A DNA stretch of 57,344 nucleotides from Planctomycetota bacterium (lineage in GTDB: Bacteria > Planctomycetota > PUPC01 > JACPCR01): positions 1 to 57,344 of the forward strand of contig JAQBXN010000041.1 of NCBI GenBank assembly GCA_027625095.1, given 5' to 3'. A model generated the notes under the pieces. The model was not told the origin of the DNA. It saw nothing but the letters and a program-made list of their open reading frames with translations, and did not search any database. The position numbers and the translations under genes were made by a program. Positions 36,091 to 46,000 of the stretch are shown in pieces. The stretch's first letter is position 1. The number at the start of each line of letters is the position of its first letter.

Positions 36091-36149
36091 CTCCGCGAGG
36101 GTTCTGAAGACTCCCCGCGGAGCGTGGAGACCACGGTGCAGACCGCGCA

Positions 36150-39100
36150 TCACTTCAGAAGCAGGATATCCCCTTCGTTCATTTGAGGGACGGTCAATTC
36201 TGAGAATTCCCCATTCTGTTGAACGTTCAGGTCTCTCTTCAGAGCGCATGAAAATGCCTTGCTGACGTTGCCTGCGCCCCGTATGCGTAATCCCATTGGC
36301 CGGTCCAGCTTGAACTTCCAATTGATGAGCACGACAGCAAGTTGACCTGTGTTGCTGTTTTTAAGGAGCACACCTTCGACCATTGGTTCGTCGGCATCGA
36401 CGACTGGTCTGACACCGGCGGATAGAACGGGCATCGAGATGCAGGCACGTTTTGCCGCGTCGAATGGTTTTCGCTGCATGGTCTCGTCCGCGTATTCGAG
36501 TCCAGCGTAGAACGTGGCAAACCATGCGGTGCCCTTGCCTTGCTTGTTCTTGATGAACGCGGGGTGGCCGTCTTCGTATTTCAGAACGACCTCGGCTCCC
36601 TTCGCTGCGTCTACCACTTCCCTTCCGACTGCGGGAATGAACTCACACTTCAGTTCGTTCGATGGCTGAATCTTAGCGCCCTTGGCGGGTTCGCCCTTCG
36701 GTCGTATGGCGCCAAGGCTGGTAGCGCCATATCGGGGTACGGATGCCCAGGCCTGTGTTTCTATGCGTTTCTCAAGACCGAAAAGCGGGTGCATGAGATC
36801 GAGCGGAGAGTCGGATTCATCGGCTGCCATGCCGCGGCCCATGGTGAACAGGGTGCCGCCGTCGTTGACCCACTTTTGCAATTTCATGGCAACGTCCCGT
36901 CGGATGTGGTCGCCGCAGATCACGATGACTTTGTATCGTGCAAGATCTTTTTCCAGCAGGAGCACTTCATCCAGAGGATCGACGGGGATATGCGAGTGCA
37001 TCAAGGCCGTGTAGACCCATTTGCCGTTTTCCCATGACGCCGAGCTGGAGAAGAACTCCGCCGTGCGCGGCCGGACGATGGCGACTTCGGCCTGGTGTGC
37101 CCAGTCCGATTCGTAGGTGACCTCTTCGGCGAGGGCGAGAATACGTGAGACCTCGCCTATTTTTTCAAGCGTGGAAAAATTGCCGCCGAAAGTATCGCCC
37201 TTGGCCCAGTCGGGGCCGTAGGTGTACCAATAAAGAGATCTGACACCGCGAGCGACGGCTGTCAGGGCACGCTGGACGGGGGCGCCGCGGTGAGGCTTGA
37301 CGTAGATGGCGAACTGTTTGTTGCGGAAACGGGAGAGGCTGCGGCCAACGTCGCAGAGATAGCTGTCCCACTGCCAGACCCGGCTGTCGCGGTTGGATGT
37401 TTCGTATACGAAACCGTTGTCCGCGTATTGGTAGAAATCAAAAAAACCGAGGCTGTGCCCCCCCATGAGGAAGGTGTTTCCCCGCAGCGCGTAGGAATAG
37501 ATCCAGGACTGACGGGCGGTGATTGAATTCTCCTTGTTTTCGATGGCCTTCTGCTTCTTTGCATTTTCCTCGCCGATGCGTTCCTGGAGCTGTTGGAACA
37601 GGCCGGCGGCGGTTTCTGCGTTGAAGCGGCGTGAGTAATACGAGAGGAGATTCCAGCCTTCCGGGGACAAGCGGTGCTTCTGCTCCTCTTTGGGAACCTC
37701 CATGACCGAACTGCTCCAGATCAGATGCTTGAGTTTCGCTTCCGCGTCGATGAGTTCTTTTGCGTAGTCCTTTTTGGGCTTGCCCTCGATTTCGGCATCT
37801 AGGTCGTCCGCGTCCTTGTCGGCGGCGTTCGTATTCAGATTCTGGACATTCTTGTCCAGACTTCCCTCAGTCTCGGCCTTAAGGGCCTTCGTGGCTGCGT
37901 CGACGTCTGCCTCGTACTTGCGTTTTGTTTCCCAGTAGCTGATGGCCCAATAGCCGTAAGTCGCCCGGATATCGGCCCAGTCCGGTGCACCGAAATCTTT
38001 GAGCGTGCGGCCTTCGGCTTTTACAAAGTCCTGGAAACCCTTGCGGCAGTAAGGGCAGGAGCCCATGTGCGACTTCCTTTCGGGCGAGCCATCGAAGACA
38101 GTTCCGATTTCATCGTTGGTCAGTGCCCAGACTTCATGAAAGGGAATCGCACGGGCGTCAGCCAGCAGAGCATCAACGGCGGCCTTTACGCGGATGGGGA
38201 TGCCTTCGATGTTTATCGGATGAAAGGGGCATCCGTCCCCCGGGCTTCGCTGCGGTGGTCTGCCGTCAGCATATTTTACACTGTTGATGGGGTAGCCGGT
38301 GGTGCTGCTGAAACGTGTGCGGTTTAGTTCTTTGCCGAGACCTTCTCCGCGACGAATCAGGTCGAAGACAAAGGACGCGCATCCGCGAGTTCCATTGATC
38401 CCGAGCATTCTCAACACCTGAAACTCTGCGAGCATGGTCGCCTTGTCGGAAGTGCGGCAGCCGTAGCCTGAGCCTTCTTTGTAGCCTGAGCAGTCGGTGA
38501 CGATGCCGTAGAGTTTTGGGACTGGTTCCTTCGCCCACGGCATACTTTGAATGTGGGCTAATTTTTGATTCACATAGTCGTGCAGGCTGCCGAATTCACT
38601 GATGAATTCCGGGGTCGGTTTTCCATTCTCAAGTCGGAAATATGGCAGTACGACCCCGAAGGTGGGCCCGTCGGAACCTGCGACGGTGAATCGCTTGAGT
38701 GACTTCTTTCCCTGAAGAAGTTCCACTTCCAGCTCGGCATCCGTGATCGCTGTAGCGGTTTCGTGGCCTTGGAGGGTGACCGTAAGAAAGAGGCGCCCTC
38801 TGTCCCTCTTAAACACGGTCAGTGGATGCGGCGTCGACCATGTTCCGGGGTTAAGGTAGTCGTACACCCAGGTATCATCCTGAACGGTAATTCGATCCTT
38901 AGGCTTCTCCTCAATCTCGAGGTCGCCGGTGTCAAGTTCGTTCGCTTTGACATCGGCTTCACCCGGAATGATCGGTTTGCTTGGCAGGTACTGGGTAAGT
39001 TCGCCGTGGACAGGCTGGCCTCCCAACCCTTCTCCGCCCCATCGCCAGAGGATGCGCGCCGGCTGAGTCGGCTTCAGTCTTGTGACCCGCATTTGGACCA

Positions 39101-39167
39101 GAAGCGGCTCCTGTTCCTCGGCGAGAGCAAACGTGCAACAGAGAAGAATGGTGCTTAGGCGAAGCAT
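36150..39167 (-). CDS. Large secreted GH42-like protein
   Basis: A 1005-residue protein with a short signal peptide (MLRLSTILLCCTFALA). The N-terminal ~170 residues are beta-rich. A probable TIM-barrel region follows, with SPERKSHMGSCPYCRKGF containing a CxxC and WGDSYLCDV-like segments. Around residues 740-780 lies a flavodoxin-like segment (YKVIVICGDHIRRD, WVNDGGTLFTMG) that closely recalls the trimerisation domain of GH42 beta-galactosidases. The C-terminus ends in a small beta domain. I infer a glycoside hydrolase acting outside the cytoplasm, but the catalytic Glu pair was not pinned down. It lies 27 nt after the thioredoxin-like gene and probably shares its transcript. Confidence 0.65.
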   Translation of the reverse strand: MLRLSTILLCCTFALAEEQEPLLVQMRVTRLKPTQPARILWRWGGEGLGGQPVHGELTQYLPSKPIIPGEADVKANELDTGDLEIEEKPKDRITVQDDTWVYDYLNPGTWSTPHPLTVFKRDRGRLFLTVTLQGHETATAITDAELEVELLQGKKSLKRFTVAGSDGPTFGVVLPYFRLENGKPTPEFISEFGSLHDYVNQKLAHIQSMPWAKEPVPKLYGIVTDCSGYKEGSGYGCRTSDKATMLAEFQVLRMLGINGTRGCASFVFDLIRRGEGLGKELNRTRFSSTTGYPINSVKYADGRPPQRSPGDGCPFHPINIEGIPIRVKAAVDALLADARAIPFHEVWALTNDEIGTVFDGSPERKSHMGSCPYCRKGFQDFVKAEGRTLKDFGAPDWADIRATYGYWAISYWETKRKYEADVDAATKALKAETEGSLDKNVQNLNTNAADKDADDLDAEIEGKPKKDYAKELIDAEAKLKHLIWSSSVMEVPKEEQKHRLSPEGWNLLSYYSRRFNAETAAGLFQQLQERIGEENAKKQKAIENKENSITARQSWIYSYALRGNTFLMGGHSLGFFDFYQYADNGFVYETSNRDSRVWQWDSYLCDVGRSLSRFRNKQFAIYVKPHRGAPVQRALTAVARGVRSLYWYTYGPDWAKGDTFGGNFSTLEKIGEVSRILALAEEVTYESDWAHQAEVAIVRPRTAEFFSSSASWENGKWVYTALMHSHIPVDPLDEVLLLEKDLARYKVIVICGDHIRRDVAMKLQKWVNDGGTLFTMGRGMAADESDSPLDLMHPLFGLEKRIETQAWASVPRYGATSLGAIRPKGEPAKGAKIQPSNELKCEFIPAVGREVVDAAKGAEVVLKYEDGHPAFIKNKQGKGTAWFATFYAGLEYADETMQRKPFDAAKRACISMPVLSAGVRPVVDADEPMVEGVLLKNSNTGQLAVVLINWKFKLDRPMGLRIRGAGNVSKAFSCALKRDLNVQQNGEFSELTVPQMNEGDILLLK

Positions 39168-39194
39168 GAAGAAATGTTGCAGATGGCGATTAGT

Positions 39195-39785
39195 TCATAC
39201 CAGATCGCATGCGTCAGCCGGCATCCAATGCGCGTCCTGGCCATTCCATTTGACGTTGCAGCCGATCGGGTTGGTGAGAGGCGTACTGATGGGTTTGCCG
39301 GCGAGGTGCTCGGTGAGGGTGCGATCCAGATCGTTTACGGACATCTTTGACGAATCCCTGGGAGTGTCGATGCCGCGGCCGGTGTAGATCAGTTTGCGTT
39401 GTTTATTGAAGATGAAGAAATGGGGCGTGCGAAGCCCTCCGTATGTCTTGGCGATTTCCTGCGATTCGTCGTGAAGATAATCCCAGGGGAATTTGTTTTC
39501 GTTCATGCGCCTGACCATCCCGGCGAAGTCATCCTCCGGATGGACTTGCTTGCTGTTGGAGTTGATGCCAACAAACTTCACATCCCGCCTCGCGAACTTG
39601 CTCGCGGTCGCGCTGGTGGAGGCGTCTGAGCCGAGGACATACGGGCAGTGATTGCAGGTGAAGAAGACGACCAGGGTGTCTTCTCTGTAATCGGAGAGCT
39701 GATGGTTCTGACCATCTGTGCCGGGAAGATTGAAATCAGGTGCCGTTTCGCCAAGCTGAAGAGTAAATGCCAAAGTTGCCTCCAA
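39195..39785 (-). CDS. Thioredoxin-family redoxin
   Basis: A 196-residue protein of the AhpC/TSA-thioredoxin group. The pattern is typical: [22 protein letters not shown], then [12 protein letters not shown] with the Cys-x-x-Cys redox pair, then [18 protein letters not shown] around the cis-Pro. No clear signal peptide is present. It could be a thiol-disulfide oxidoreductase or peroxidase. It is upstream of the GH42-like gene on the same strand. The annotation is firm for the fold and weaker for the reaction. Confidence 0.88.
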   Translation of the reverse strand: MEATLAFTLQLGETAPDFNLPGTDGQNHQLSDYREDTLVVFFTCNHCPYVLGSDASTSATASKFARRDVKFVGINSNSKQVHPEDDFAGMVRRMNENKFPWDYLHDESQEIAKTYGGLRTPHFFIFNKQRKLIYTGRGIDTPRDSSKMSVNDLDRTLTEHLAGKPISTPLTNPIGCNVKWNGQDAHWMPADACDLV

Positions 39786-39882
39786 ATAGCTGCAAGATCA
39801 ATAGAAAGCTGCAAACTTTCGTCCTACTCTATCCCGCCGCGATTGCCGTTCAATTTGGATTAGACTTTTGACCACAGACTAC

Positions 39883-39906
39883 TGAACCTCTAAACCTCTG
39901 AACCTG
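39883..39906. repeat. Octamer triplet, TGAACCTC unit
   Basis: Three consecutive 8-mers (TGAACCTC, TAAACCTC, TGAACCTG) lie just upstream of the permease start codon at 39913. Confidence 0.7.
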
Positions 39907-39912
39907 AATTAA

Positions 39913-41226
39913 ATGAGCATCTGGAGACTTGTCTCGCAGGAGATTCTGCATCGGAAGCTGAACTTTGTTCTCGGTCTGCTGTCCGTTGTCATTGCGGTTG
40001 GTGCGCTGTTGTGGGCCATAGCATCCCTGCGGAGTTTTGACCGGGAAACCGAGTCGATCCTGAAGACGACTGACGAGAAAAATCAGCGAACTGTCGAAGC
40101 GCTCCAGAAGTCCACTAATGAGGAGATGGCCAAGCTGGAGAATGAAATCCGAAAGATCACCAAGGGGATGGGGTTCAACATTTACATTTTTCCCAAGGAG
40201 CAGGATCTTGGCGAGGTTTACTCTGAGGGATACGCGTCAAAGACAATGCCTGAGGATTACGCGACTACGCTGGCAAATAGCAAGGTCATCACGATCAATC
40301 ATCTTCTCCCGAGCCTGACGCAGAAGGTGAAGTGGCCGGAGCAGGAGCGGACAGTTCTGCTGATCGGCATCCGTGGTGAAGTGCCGATCATGCACCAGGA
40401 CCCTAAGAAACCGATCATCCATCCCGTGCCTGATGGGGAGATGGTGATGGGGTACGAGCTGCACCGCAGTCTGAATTTGAAAGCGGGTGATACCGTGAAA
40501 TTTCTGGGCGGCGAATACAAAATTCAGAAAACGCATGAAGAGCGCGGCTCGGTCGATGACATCACCATCTGGATGCCGCTGAAAGAGGTGCAGTCGATTC
40601 TCAAAATGGAGAATCGCATCAACGCCATCCTCGCCCTTGAGTGCAACTGCGCGACCACTGATCGGCTGGGCGAAGTGCGGCAGGAAATCGCGAAAATCCT
40701 GCCCGAAACCAGGGTCATTGAGCAGGGCAGCAAGGCCCTGGCGCGCGCTGAGGCTCGAAACCTCGCCGGGGCCACAGCAGCGAAACAGATGAAGGAAACC
40801 CGAGAGGCCGGACATGCCCAGTTAGAGGCACAGAAACAACAGCGGGGCAGTCTCCGGGCAGAACGCGAATCCTTTGCGGCTGTCCTCGTGCCGCTGGCCG
40901 TGCTGGTCTGCGCGGTCTGGATTGGGTTTCTGACTTTTGCCAATGCGAAGGAACGCACTTCAGAGATTGGGATACTTCGGGCGATTGGGATCAGTTCGAC
41001 GAACATTCTTCTGATTTTCCTGCTGAAAGCTTTTATGGTGGGATTTTCAGGCGCTCTGCTGGCGAGCGTTCTGGTGATGCTCGCAGGGGCAACGTCTCAG
41101 GAATTGAGGGGTGTCGAACTGGGAGCGGTGATAGTACTGGCGCCAGTTATCTCATGCGCGGCCGCATGGCTGCCCGCGCTGATGGCCGCACAGCAGGATC
41201 CGGCTTTGGTGCTCCGGGAGGAATGA
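39913..41226 (+). CDS. FtsX/MacB-type ABC transporter permease
   Basis: A 437-residue membrane protein. The first transmembrane helix is at ~17-40. A long periplasmic region follows with a MacB-like part (QKVKWPEQERTVLLIGIRGE). The three C-terminal helices lie at ~325-420, with the conserved coupling segment EIGILRAIGISSTNILLIF. These features fit the FtsX-like permease family, which works with a LolD/MacB-type ATPase to move lipoproteins or export peptides, or to activate cell-wall enzymes. No ATPase gene is adjacent. A 130-residue coiled-coil-like stretch (EAREAGHAQLEAQKQQ region) precedes the C-terminal helices. Confidence 0.88.
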   Translation: MSIWRLVSQEILHRKLNFVLGLLSVVIAVGALLWAIASLRSFDRETESILKTTDEKNQRTVEALQKSTNEEMAKLENEIRKITKGMGFNIYIFPKEQDLGEVYSEGYASKTMPEDYATTLANSKVITINHLLPSLTQKVKWPEQERTVLLIGIRGEVPIMHQDPKKPIIHPVPDGEMVMGYELHRSLNLKAGDTVKFLGGEYKIQKTHEERGSVDDITIWMPLKEVQSILKMENRINAILALECNCATTDRLGEVRQEIAKILPETRVIEQGSKALARAEARNLAGATAAKQMKETREAGHAQLEAQKQQRGSLRAERESFAAVLVPLAVLVCAVWIGFLTFANAKERTSEIGILRAIGISSTNILLIFLLKAFMVGFSGALLASVLVMLAGATSQELRGVELGAVIVLAPVISCAAAWLPALMAAQQDPALVLREE

Positions 41227-41233
41227 GAGGGAC

Positions 41234-41261
41234 GGTTGATGGTTGATGGTTAATGATTTAT
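41234..41261. repeat. Heptamer array, GGTTGAT unit
   Basis: Four consecutive 7-mers: GGTTGAT, GGTTGAT, GGTTAAT and GATTTAT. The block ATGGTTGATGGTTAATGAT (41239-41257) is repeated exactly at 42644-42662 on the other side of the sulfatase gene. Confidence 0.85.
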
Positions 41262-41308
41262 GGAAGTCACCGTTCGACCGTTAACTTTCATCTACTAACC
41301 ATCTGAAC

Positions 41309-42631
41309 ATGTCGCAGCCCAATATCATTTTCCTCCACTCCCACAATACCGGCCGTTATGTTCAGCCGTACGGGCACAACGTGCCGACCCCAGCGATTCA
41401 GCGACTCGCTGAGGAAGGGGTGCTCTTTCGCAATGCCTTCGCCGCGGCCCCCACCTGCTCACCGAGTCGGGCCAGCTTCCTGTCCGGGCAATATCCGCAC
41501 AACTGTGGCATGCTCGGCCTGGCCCATCGCGGCTGGGGTATGGATCACAGTCGCCATATTGTGAAAACACTGGGCGAGGCTGGTTACTTCACCGCGTTGT
41601 GCGGCATTGAGCATACCGTTCCATTCAAGGGCGGGGCCCACCCGTACGAGGGGTATGACTACGCAATTGAATCCCAATCCAGCAGAGCTGAGAGCGTCGG
41701 GCCTGCGGTGGTTGAGTTTCTGAAGGCAGCGCCTCAGCAGCCATTCTTTCTGTCCGCCGGCCTGAACGAAACCCACCGCCCTTACCCTTCCGCAGAACCG
41801 GACAAATACCCCGCGGAAGATCCGAGATACTGCGCGCCGCCCCGGCCGTTCCCGGATACACCCGTGACCCGGCAGGATATGGCGGATTTCAAAGCATGCG
41901 CCCGCATCATGGACCACTGCTGGGCCCAGATCCTTGACGCGCTCGATGAATCGGGCCTTACCGAAAACACACTCGTCTGCTGTTTTTCGGACCACGGGCT
42001 ACAGTGGCCGCTGAATATGTGCAATCTGACAGACCATGGCCTTGCGGTCTATATGGTCATGCGAGGCCCTGGTGGCTTTGAGGGGGGCAAGGTCGTCGAC
42101 GAAATGGTCTCCCTCATCGATCTCGTTCCCACAGCCTGCGATCTTGCAGGGGCAACCATTCCTGGCTGGGTCGACGGCGTTTCCATCCGCCCACTTGTGA
42201 ACGGCGAAGTGGAAAGCCTGCATGACGAGCTCTTCGGCGAGATCACCTACCACGCTGCTTACGAGCCTAGCCGCAGCGTTCGCACCAAGCGGTTTAAATA
42301 CATTCGTCGCTATGACGGGCGGGATAAACTCGTCCTGCCAAACATTGACGATACCCCGAGCAAAGAGGAAGTGCTGAAACACGGACTCGCAAATGAAAAG
42401 CGACACCAGGAAATGCTCTTCGACCTGTTCTTCGATCCAGATGAAGTGAATAACCTGCTCGACAGCCCAGCTCACACGAGCGTCCTCGCGGATCTTCGCG
42501 CACGTCTCGATCTCTATATGAATGAATCAGACGATCCCCTTCTCGGAGGCCATGTTCGCGCCCCGAGTGGCGCTATGTTTAATAACGTGGACGGGTTTTC
42601 ACCAAGGGATGAAACGATCATTGCGGAATAG
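41309..42631 (+). CDS. Type I sulfatase, cytosolic form
   Basis: A 440-residue sulfatase. Cys50 in the CSPSR motif is the residue converted to formylglycine by FGE or anSME. The usual DDxG metal motif appears as HSHNTG near residue 10, with Asn in place of Asp, a pattern I associate with heparan-N-sulfatase-like (S1_8 type) bacterial enzymes. The later DHGLQWPLNM block supplies more metal ligands. There is no signal peptide, so the enzyme would act in the cytosol on a taken-up sulfated sugar. It is preceded and followed by matching heptamer repeats. No maturase gene was seen in the window. Confidence 0.9.
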   Translation: MSQPNIIFLHSHNTGRYVQPYGHNVPTPAIQRLAEEGVLFRNAFAAAPTCSPSRASFLSGQYPHNCGMLGLAHRGWGMDHSRHIVKTLGEAGYFTALCGIEHTVPFKGGAHPYEGYDYAIESQSSRAESVGPAVVEFLKAAPQQPFFLSAGLNETHRPYPSAEPDKYPAEDPRYCAPPRPFPDTPVTRQDMADFKACARIMDHCWAQILDALDESGLTENTLVCCFSDHGLQWPLNMCNLTDHGLAVYMVMRGPGGFEGGKVVDEMVSLIDLVPTACDLAGATIPGWVDGVSIRPLVNGEVESLHDELFGEITYHAAYEPSRSVRTKRFKYIRRYDGRDKLVLPNIDDTPSKEEVLKHGLANEKRHQEMLFDLFFDPDEVNNLLDSPAHTSVLADLRARLDLYMNESDDPLLGGHVRAPSGAMFNNVDGFSPRDETIIAE

Positions 42632-43078
42632 GGGAGAGGGTGAATGGTTGATGGTTAATGATCATAGCTCATTAGCGGATGGAATCGGGCTCGAACCAGC
42701 ATCCGCCAGACATCTTCCATTCCTTACGTTGACTTGATCCGACCAGACGGTTTAATTAGCCCCTCTTTCTGACCTTGGCGTCCCACCTTACCCTCACGAT
42801 AGAACCCTTTCTATCCCATGACCTTAGAGGCCAGGCAGAAGCCATGAAGGCTAAAGAAGAAGACAGGAGGTCTTCGGAGTCCAAGATGGCCTGACTCCAC
42901 CGGGTTTTACCCATCCCTCGCCGCCGAAAAGATTCGGCACATCTAACCCGCAGCCAACACAACTCCACCAGGAGCCGTGGTTCGCTTTCGAAAACTTTTA
43001 AACTTGTATATTGTGTGCCCGTCACGGACAGACACTACAGGTCGTGATTTGCACCCTATCCACTGACACGGAGCAGAC
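42632..43078. other. Intergenic region before smc
   Basis: Nothing was recognised apart from two GGTTGAT-type heptamers at 42646-42659 (within the 19-bp copy 42644-42662). A possible T-arm-like sequence near 42690 does not fold into a tRNA. Confidence 0.4.
42644..42662. repeat. 19-bp direct repeat flanking the sulfatase, right copy
   Basis: ATGGTTGATGGTTAATGAT here is identical to 41239-41257. The two copies are about 1.4 kb apart and bracket the sulfatase gene. Confidence 0.85.
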
Positions 43079-46000
43079 ATGCATCTCGAAAAGATGGAAC
43101 TTGTCGGATTTAAGTCGTTCGCCGAAAAGACAGAATTCCAGTTCAACACCGGCCTTACCTGCGTCGTTGGCCCGAACGGATGCGGCAAGAGTAATATCAT
43201 CGATGCCATCAAATGGGTCATGGGCGAACAGAGCGTCAAGTCATTGCGAGGCTCGTCCATGACGGATGTCATCTTCAGCGGCACGACCCATCGCAAGCCG
43301 CACGGATATGCCGAAGCGTCGCTCATATTTTCAAATACGAAAAACATCCTGGACATTGATTACGACCAGGTGCGGGTGACGCGCCGGCTCTACCGGACCG
43401 GCGAGAGCGAATATTTTCTGAACAAATCCAAGTGCCGTCTGCGTGATTTGAAAGAACTCTTCATGGGGACAGGGGTCGGCAATAATGCCTATTCGGTCAT
43501 CGAGCAGGGCAAGATTGACGTATTGCTCCAGGCCAATCCGCAGGAACGCCGCATCATCTTCGAAGAGGCCGCCGGGATCAGTAAATACAAGGCGAAGAAG
43601 AAAATCGCGCTGAACAAGCTCAATCGCGTGGAAACCAACCTTGTCCGCCTGAGTGACATCATCAATGAAGTTCAGCGGAACATGAAAAAGCTGCAGGGCC
43701 AGGCCGGCCGGGCTCGCAGATATCGCGAATACAGTCAGCAACTCACCGAACTGAAATCACGATACTTTCTGCACCGCTTTCACGTCCTGACGAGCGAATT
43801 CAAGCTGCTTGACGCTCAGGTAAGAGCAGGCGAAGCCAATGTCGGGAAGAAGCAGGCAGAAATCGAAATCCTGGAAGCCGAGACGGAGCGGCAAGGGATT
43901 GAAAATATCCGGGTTGAGCAGTCTTTAAGGGAAAAGGAATCCCTCCGCACTGAAGTTCAGGGCCGTATCCAGAACATTGAAAATGAGATTCAGCGCGCGA
44001 CGGATCGACTCCGGGAGTTGGAAGACTCCCGCCAGAATTTCAGCAAAGAAATAGCAAACACTTCCAGCCGGCTTCAAGAAGCAAAGTTCGAGTTACTCAA
44101 GGCTATAAACGAGCTCGAACAGGCCGAGTCTGGAATCAAGCAGCGCGCCCATTCCCTCGAAGAGAATCAAGCACAATCCAAGGGGCTTAACGAACGTGCA
44201 AGCACGATCAGCCACCAGGTGAATGAGCTGAGGCAGCGCCACTTGGATTTGATGAACGAGCGCACCCGCCACAGTAATGAGCTTGCCTCCCTGCGAACCC
44301 AGTACAAGGCCATCGAGGTACAGGTGAAACGTCTCCTCGGGCGGCGCGAACAGGTTCAGCAGGAACAGGCGGAGCTGAAAATGCAACGCCGTGAACTGGA
44401 ACAGGCTATTCACGGGCTGAAGATACAGCTTGAAGGAAAAGAGGCCCGGCTTGGTGAAGTGAATGCAGAAGTTGGAGGGCTCGAAGAATTTCTTGCAGGG
44501 CTCGATGAACGGTTGGCCGCGCAGAGGGACAACCTCACCAGCAAAGAATCCCGCGGCGAAACCCTGCAGGCGTTGGAGCGGAGACGCGAAGGCATGGGTA
44601 CCGGAGTCAAGCAGGTGTTGAACGCGGTGCAGCAAGATCAGCTCGCCGGCATCGTCGGTACCGTATCCGAACTTCTTGAAGTAGACGTCGAACACGCCCT
44701 CGCCATTGAGTCAGCACTGGCCACCGCCGCGCAGACGATCGTCACCAGCGGAACCGAAGAGACCCGGGCGGCGATCGACTTTCTCCGAAAGGATGATCGA
44801 GGCCGGGCCACATTCTTCCCCATGGACCGAGTTTTTGGCAACGGCAATGGTCAACCGCCAATTATCAATAATCCCAATTACCTCGGCCGCGCCAGAGACT
44901 TTATCCGCGCCAAAGAGGAACACCTCCCTTTGATCAACCAGTTGCTCGCCGGAACCCATGTTGTCAAGGATTTCGAAACCGCCTTGGAACTCGCTCCGAA
45001 GTTTTCACCCACTTCGCGCCTGGTCACCCTGGAGGGTGACGTCATTGGAAGTTCGGGGCCGATAACCGGAGGGGGCAAGGTGGATCGGCTGGGCATCATC
45101 TCGCGAAAGAGCGAGCTCCGAATGCTCGAAAAACAGATCGCTGAGATTCGCCAGCTCATGGAACAACTTTCAGGTGAGCGAACCCAGACAAACGATCACC
45201 TGAACGAGCTCCGAAAGGAGCGCGAATCCACCCGGGAAGCCATCACCGACCTCACTATGTCGGTCAGTGAAAATAACACCAACCTCGAAACCGCCGTGCG
45301 AGATTCGCAAGACCTGGAACAGGAAGAACAGGTGATTGCGAGTGAACTGGACGATTACAAGAAACAGCTCGATCGCAGTGAGGAGGAGGCCAAGAACCTC
45401 TACAGCCTTATTGAGCAAGTCGACGCGAAGGAGCAGCATGTCAAGATTGATCAGGAATCTCTGATCGGAGAAATGAAGGGGATCGAGGGCAGGAGGGAGT
45501 CGCTGCGGGAGATCATTACTCACCTGAGTGCCGAGCTTGCCTCCCTGCGACAAAAGATCGTTGGCCTGAAGGTGAACGCCGCACGCAACCGAAGTTCAAT
45601 TCAGGAAAACAAAGATCTGCTCATCTCACGGCATAAGCAGATTGAACAATGCGGCAGCCGGTTGGACGAAAGCCGTGAGTTGATTCGTAGCAGCGAAACG
45701 GCCCTGCAGTCCTTATTTAAGGAATTGGCGGTGCACGATGTCACCGTCCGGGAAGAGCACAACAAGCTCAACGGAATTCGTCAGGAACAGGACAAGAATA
45801 ATGTCAGCCTGCGCCAGGCCGGTCATGATCTGCGTACGATGGAAGAGCAGACCAACAAGCTCCGGGTCAATCGCAGTGAAGCCGAAATTCGGAGGGAGAA
45901 ACTGATGGAGCAATCTCAGTCCGAGCTAGGGCTCGACCTGCCTGTGGTCTACAAGCAGAGCGATTCGGAGGAGAGTGAAGGCGAGGATTGGAATGCCATA

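Larger units (their letters stand above)
35786..36149. other. Intergenic region built from dispersed and inverted repeats
   Basis: No gene was seen. The region holds a 57-nt repeat copy (35859-35915), and an inverted pair of a 26-nt element (35928-35953 against 36065-36090) with nearby CGAAGACTA motifs also inverted around 36000-36058. Confidence 0.55.

Noticed and set aside
42680..42710. Possible tRNA T-arm (GGTTCGAGCC on the minus strand)
   Set aside because: The flanking bases do not form a 5-bp T stem, and no acceptor or anticodon arm is found.
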